64,000 nt of DNA from Polytrichum commune (taxonomy: Eukaryota > Streptophyta > Polytrichopsida > Polytrichales > Polytrichaceae): the NCBI GenBank assembly GCA_950295325.1, contig OX485804.1, forward strand, positions 40,238,001 through 40,302,000. The letters run 5' to 3'. Below the pieces are notes generated by a model that worked only from the letters and a program-made list of their open reading frames with translations, had not been told where the DNA came from and made no database searches. The position numbers were made by a program, and so were the translations under genes. Position 1 is the stretch's first letter. Every line of letters begins with the position of its first letter. Below, piece after piece: positions 60,203 through 64,000 of the stretch.

Positions 60203-62186
60203 TGCCCTAATGGTATCAAAAAGTGTAAAATCCTCATTAAAGATACCCGAATTTTACCAAAGAAAATGATACCAGACCAACACTGGTAGGGACGTCGGAC
60301 TTGACGCTCAACCTTGATGCCGATGGGTTTTTAGTCTGTCTCAATCTCAAACCTCATCCATTGGGATCTCTACTGGGCTTTTGAATTTCGAGCTTGAAAG
60401 GCTTCGAGAGGAAACACTCAACCTCTCTCCCGATTTGAAGTTGTACCTCGCAATGATGATTCGAGTCGAGTTCAAATAATGTGACCGGAGTCAGAATTTC
60501 GGGATTGCCTCAGTGCTCTCGATTCTCGAATTTTGTAAAACTTCCCACATACTTAACAGAAGCCTGTAATCAAGTCAGGCACATTCTAACTATATGCCTC
60601 TGGAATGGCTTGGAGTGATCCTGGTTGCGGTTGGACATAGATTAGTGGACCTCATTCGAAATTTTCGGGGACGGAAAAACGTTACCAAATCCTCAGTCAA
60701 GAGAGGTCGGTTGGGAGAGGATCAACCTAATTTGCTTGAGGCATTGTTGTTGCAATCAATTCTTTGAGAAAGCTCCATCTCCAGGTTGAAAGAAGGTCTC
60801 GGATGGAGCAGATTTTTGTGACACTTTGCAGCTGATGTGAAAGTTTGGAGCTGGAAAACGAGCAAAAATACTTGCTCTCATATTTTTGTATTTCCAACCA
60901 ACTGAGTTTGCATTACAAGTGGGCCAACCTGGCTGTAGAAGTTAAATGCTTATCATGAAGTTAAATGTTGAAGTGATGTCCGTAGTTCCTCACAACCTGC
61001 AACTCTTAAAAACCTCGTGGCTATATTGCAATAAGATTGAACAACCCAATCCTGGTTATTCTTGTTTCTTCTTGTTTCTTCCTTTCTTTTCTTAATAACC
61101 CCTCGACCACTCCCTAGGGCACAATTTCTAGTATGATCATTGCTGACCGGAAATTTTTCAAGCTTGTGGCAACCCACCAACGTTCTTTTTCTTCCATTTT
61201 TGAGCTCTCAATGTCTTTGAACAATACTGTTGTTTGGATGTCTGAAGAAATTAAATCCTGGCTTACGTTGCAATGTTCAGTGCTATTCTTGTTAAGATAG
61301 GGTTTAGCCCTGAAGGGATTGGGAGACCAGAACAAGATTATTTTCCCAAAAAGATTCCTGTGTAGAGAATCCATTCTGTTACTTAGGTTCATTTCTTTCA
61401 CAAGATGTATGAAATGTTTATGTACAAGAACTCTAACCTGGCTTCATACTTATAACACCTTACCCTTTTTGTAGATGTAATCTCCCGCAATAACTCATCA
61501 ATTTTTCTTTGTTACAAATTATATGACACAAGAAAAGGAATAACGTTCTTGAGATGATAATTTTTCCCCAACTTCAATCATGGTATGCAACTTACATTTA
61601 TATCCAACCAAATCAAAGTTCAAGTAATGTCAGTTCTTATTGAAGTTCTGGTTATATTCTGAATAAAAACATGTCTTAAAAGTAATTTGGTGACGATCCA
61701 TGACAATGTTGTTTCTTCCAACTGTACAGATGTAGTTTATAATTCATCCTCCATAACTCTCCTTGAGAAGCCGACTCCAAATTAGGTCTTCAACTCGAAC
61801 TGTATACCTAAAACATCCTTAAAATGAGGCCAATCGCCCCAACGCCTTTAGGGGTTAAACTTAGTTCACCAAAATTATTTCACCCTAGCTCTGACTGAAA
61901 TCATAGGAACTTCTTCATTTGAATGAATTTCTCCTTGTGGAAGAGACTCTGCAATATTATCAATGCCATCTGCATGATGAAAGCTTTCAACATGAATGGT
62001 GAAATGAAATACTTCTCTTCAGGTCCAAATTATCTGACATACTGCCACGGGAATTTGGGCGGGCTTAAGCTGTTGAGTTCTGCACAAGCTGAGAAAGGGG
62101 GAAACGTAACGCAGCAGAGAAGTGTCATGGGTATGGGTGAAACTGGCAGCCCTTGTCAATATTGCTCAGGTGAGGTAAAGACAACT
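60203..62186. other. Region upstream of the DDI1-like gene, no gene seen
   Basis: It is less repetitive than the DNA to its left and presumably includes the promoter and leader of the DDI1-like gene. A plus-strand frame beginning at 61923 runs in phase into the DDI1 start at 62187 without a stop. The extra 88 residues have no counterpart in DDI1 proteins known to me, so I leave them out. Confidence 0.45.
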
Positions 62187-63370
62187 ATGAAGTTAATCGT
62201 GAAGCATGGTGAGCGCTCTTTGAATTTGGAGGTGGACCTGGACGAGCTGGTATTCCAATCCCTATTTCACTACACCACTTAAATCTTTTCTCAAACTCCA
62301 GAGAATATCCCATGAATATGTGTGCAATACTTCATAGCCCTCTGAAAACACTCCTTTATCGCAGGTGGTTCAAATCTCTACAAAAGAGTGATCCTCCATG
62401 ATTCAATTGCAATAAACATGCGATAGTGGATGATGCATTAAACCCCGTAATTCAGTTCAACTTACCATGCTGAACATCTTCTGATGAAAGGTGTTAAGCC
62501 AATGGGTTAGGTAGGTTATCGGAATGTTGTATCCGATATAAAGCTGATGTGTTCTTGTTGTTGTTGTGCTAATGCTCCAGGTGGAAAATTTGAAGGCTAT
62601 CATAGAGGTAGAGGTGCGTTTTAGCATTGATCAGCTTAGCATTGAAGCCTTTGTAATATCATGAAGGTCATTCTAAAGTCCTGAGGTGAATGCTAACATG
62701 TGAGTGGTGAATGGTGCTCTTGGTAAATTTTTAGGCAAGTATATTAAATGCATCGATCTAATGCCACATGAAAAGTGGAAGGCCATGACAATCTGAAGAT
62801 AGGGTTTGGACTAGGTTTAGACTCTGTCATATGAACTTCTACATCATCAGGCAACCAAATGTGGCACAAAAGAATGAGGCGTTTAAAACAGATGGTGAAT
62901 ATGAAGAGTGTCCACAATGATTTTGCCAGGACTGGTTTGTGCAGACAAATGTGCCACTCCTGCAACAAAAACTATATCACAAAGATCAGGAAGTGCAAAA
63001 TCACATGCGGTTGAGTGCAGCTGGAGTCCATGAGAATGCTGTATTAACTCTTGTAAACTCATCTGTGGCGCCCTCCAGGTAACTTACTCCAGCTTGTTCA
63101 ATCCTTTCTACAAGGCGCATTTTATCCTCAGCTTTGTAGAAACCCAAGAGAAAGAAAAAGATTAAGACAAAGAAACATCAGTGTGATATACACTGATGTG
63201 CAGGACCATTCACCACCTTCTACCCATGCTCGCATGAGCATGGGGGCGTGAAGAGCTCCTCTGTCAGGGCTGCATATCATAAGCAATGCAATGCCAAACT
63301 CAGCCCAGCTCAGGGACAGGAGCAGTAGAAACCCAAACACTCCAACTCCGGATTGTGATAACAATTTCAG
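62187..63370 (+). CDS. DDI1: DDI1-like ubiquitin-like/aspartic-protease shuttle protein, 5' part
   Basis: DDI1 proteins carry an N-terminal ubiquitin-like domain and a retroviral-type aspartic protease fold, and help deliver ubiquitinated substrates to the proteasome. Only the start is visible: exons 62187-62249, 62581-62613 and 62945-63078 join in phase with GT-AG borders. The peptide begins MKLIVKHGERSLNLEV, continues 'VENLKAIIEVE' and 'TNVPLLQQKLYHKDQEVQ', then 'LSAAGVHENAVLTLVNSS'. This matches the DDI1 ubiquitin-like domain in length and in the VENLKA..EVETNVP...Q.L signature. A fourth exon at 63320-63370 is plausible but uncertain. The protease domain must lie past 64000 or after a long intron. 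The start is chosen because the domain begins at the N-terminus in the family. Confidence 0.82.
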
Positions 63371-64000
63371 GTCCAGCAATAGTAAACTCTTTTTTCGTCA
63401 ATGTTTGTTGACCGATTTGCTCCAATTAAGGTATGTGGCTTTGTTGTGGAGACTTCCAACTCCGACAATTTTGGTTGTTGGATTCCCAGGGGGTGCACAT
63501 ACGTAGTTTTATGTATCATAACACGTAAAGTAGATGAGGCTAATTAGGTTAGCTTTCTTAATTGGACACTTATTTTGGGCTCTAAATTGGCGGTATAGTT
63601 GTTTTAATTTGGTGGGTGAGTAGTACATGGTGAGTTAGCCAACACCTTAATGATATTTGGGGTTAGTCATCTTTGCAAAAGTCAAACTACACCCACCATC
63701 CTTCATAATGAGCAGTGCTATCCACCGAGTTATGACACGCTTGATTTTTGTGCATGAGGTAGGCAAATTAGGAGGTGGCATGTGGTTGTGAGGTGCCGAT
63801 CAACTTGTATTGTGGGTATTTCATTATGAAAAAACAATTTGGCAACATTTTATCTTTCATGTGACCACTTTAGAGACATGACACAAGCAATATTTGCATT
63901 CAACTTTCTTTTTATTGGCGAGTGACCCATGTAGAATCTACTATTGATGTTGTCTACTTACATAACATTGAACGATGAAAGAGTTCCCTCATTTAACACC
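63371..64000 (+). other. Probable DDI1 intron running off the window
   Basis: AT-rich sequence with no further exon that I can recognise. A GTCCAG donor-like site at 63371 would start it. The gene is therefore cut by the window edge. Confidence 0.4.

Noticed and set aside
63133-63166. Short terminal DDI1 exon ending in TAA after a TCCTCAG acceptor
   Set aside because: It would end the protein just after the ubiquitin-like domain, losing the protease domain that defines the family. A later acceptor (63320) or a distant exon is more likely, though a truncated isoform cannot be excluded.
1-64000. CRISPR arrays, operons or other prokaryotic systems
   Set aside because: The only regular repeats are the 165- and 228-bp tandem units and microsatellites. 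Genes have spliceosomal introns, so the DNA is nuclear eukaryotic.

Overview
This window is nuclear DNA from a land plant or close streptophyte relative. Genes have short GT-AG introns, one encodes a transketolase with a plastid-type N-terminal extension, and genes are sparse in AT-rich, MITE-filled intergenic DNA. The species cannot be named from sequence alone; a non-seed plant is my low-confidence guess. I see six genes, plus at least two decayed coding remnants that I cannot identify.

Left part (1-26000): mostly repeats. The only gene is a four-exon J-domain protein with one membrane segment (minus strand, 8458-12184). Around it lie Harbinger-like MITEs with TAA target duplications (2690-3181, 17470-17966, 22837-23226), fold-back MITEs with TA duplications (5008-5224, 13143-13433, 13625-13840, 24945-25749), older dispersed repeats, and microsatellites.

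Centre (26000-56000): an intact GOST-family seven-membrane-span protein (27977-29548, plus strand) with a probable 5'UTR intron converges on the first of three plastid transketolase genes. Copy A is on the minus strand (31236-35293). Copies B (40621-44180) and C (51097-55011) are on the plus strand. All three have the same seven exons in the same phases and no disabling change, so the locus seems able to make three nearly identical Calvin-Benson/pentose-phosphate enzymes. The copies are mosaics: different segments pair as A+B, A+C or B+C, which suggests repeated gene conversion. A 228-bp tandem array lies upstream of B, and degenerate relatives of it lie upstream of C, where two adjacent Harbinger-like MITEs have since inserted. 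One of these MITEs carries a nested tRNA-derived SINE with a perfect 15-bp target duplication.

Right part (56000-64000): more TA-type MITEs, a 78-bp near-perfect palindrome next to a second inverted repeat (59929-60200), and the 5' end of a split DDI1-like gene (62187 onward). Its ubiquitin-like domain is spread over three small exons; the rest of the gene must lie beyond the window.

No prokaryotic-type system, CRISPR array, rRNA gene or convincing tRNA gene was found. The most notable signals are the mosaic transketolase cluster, the nested mobile elements with readable insertion sites, the palindrome pair, and the DDI1 exons hidden in short frames.
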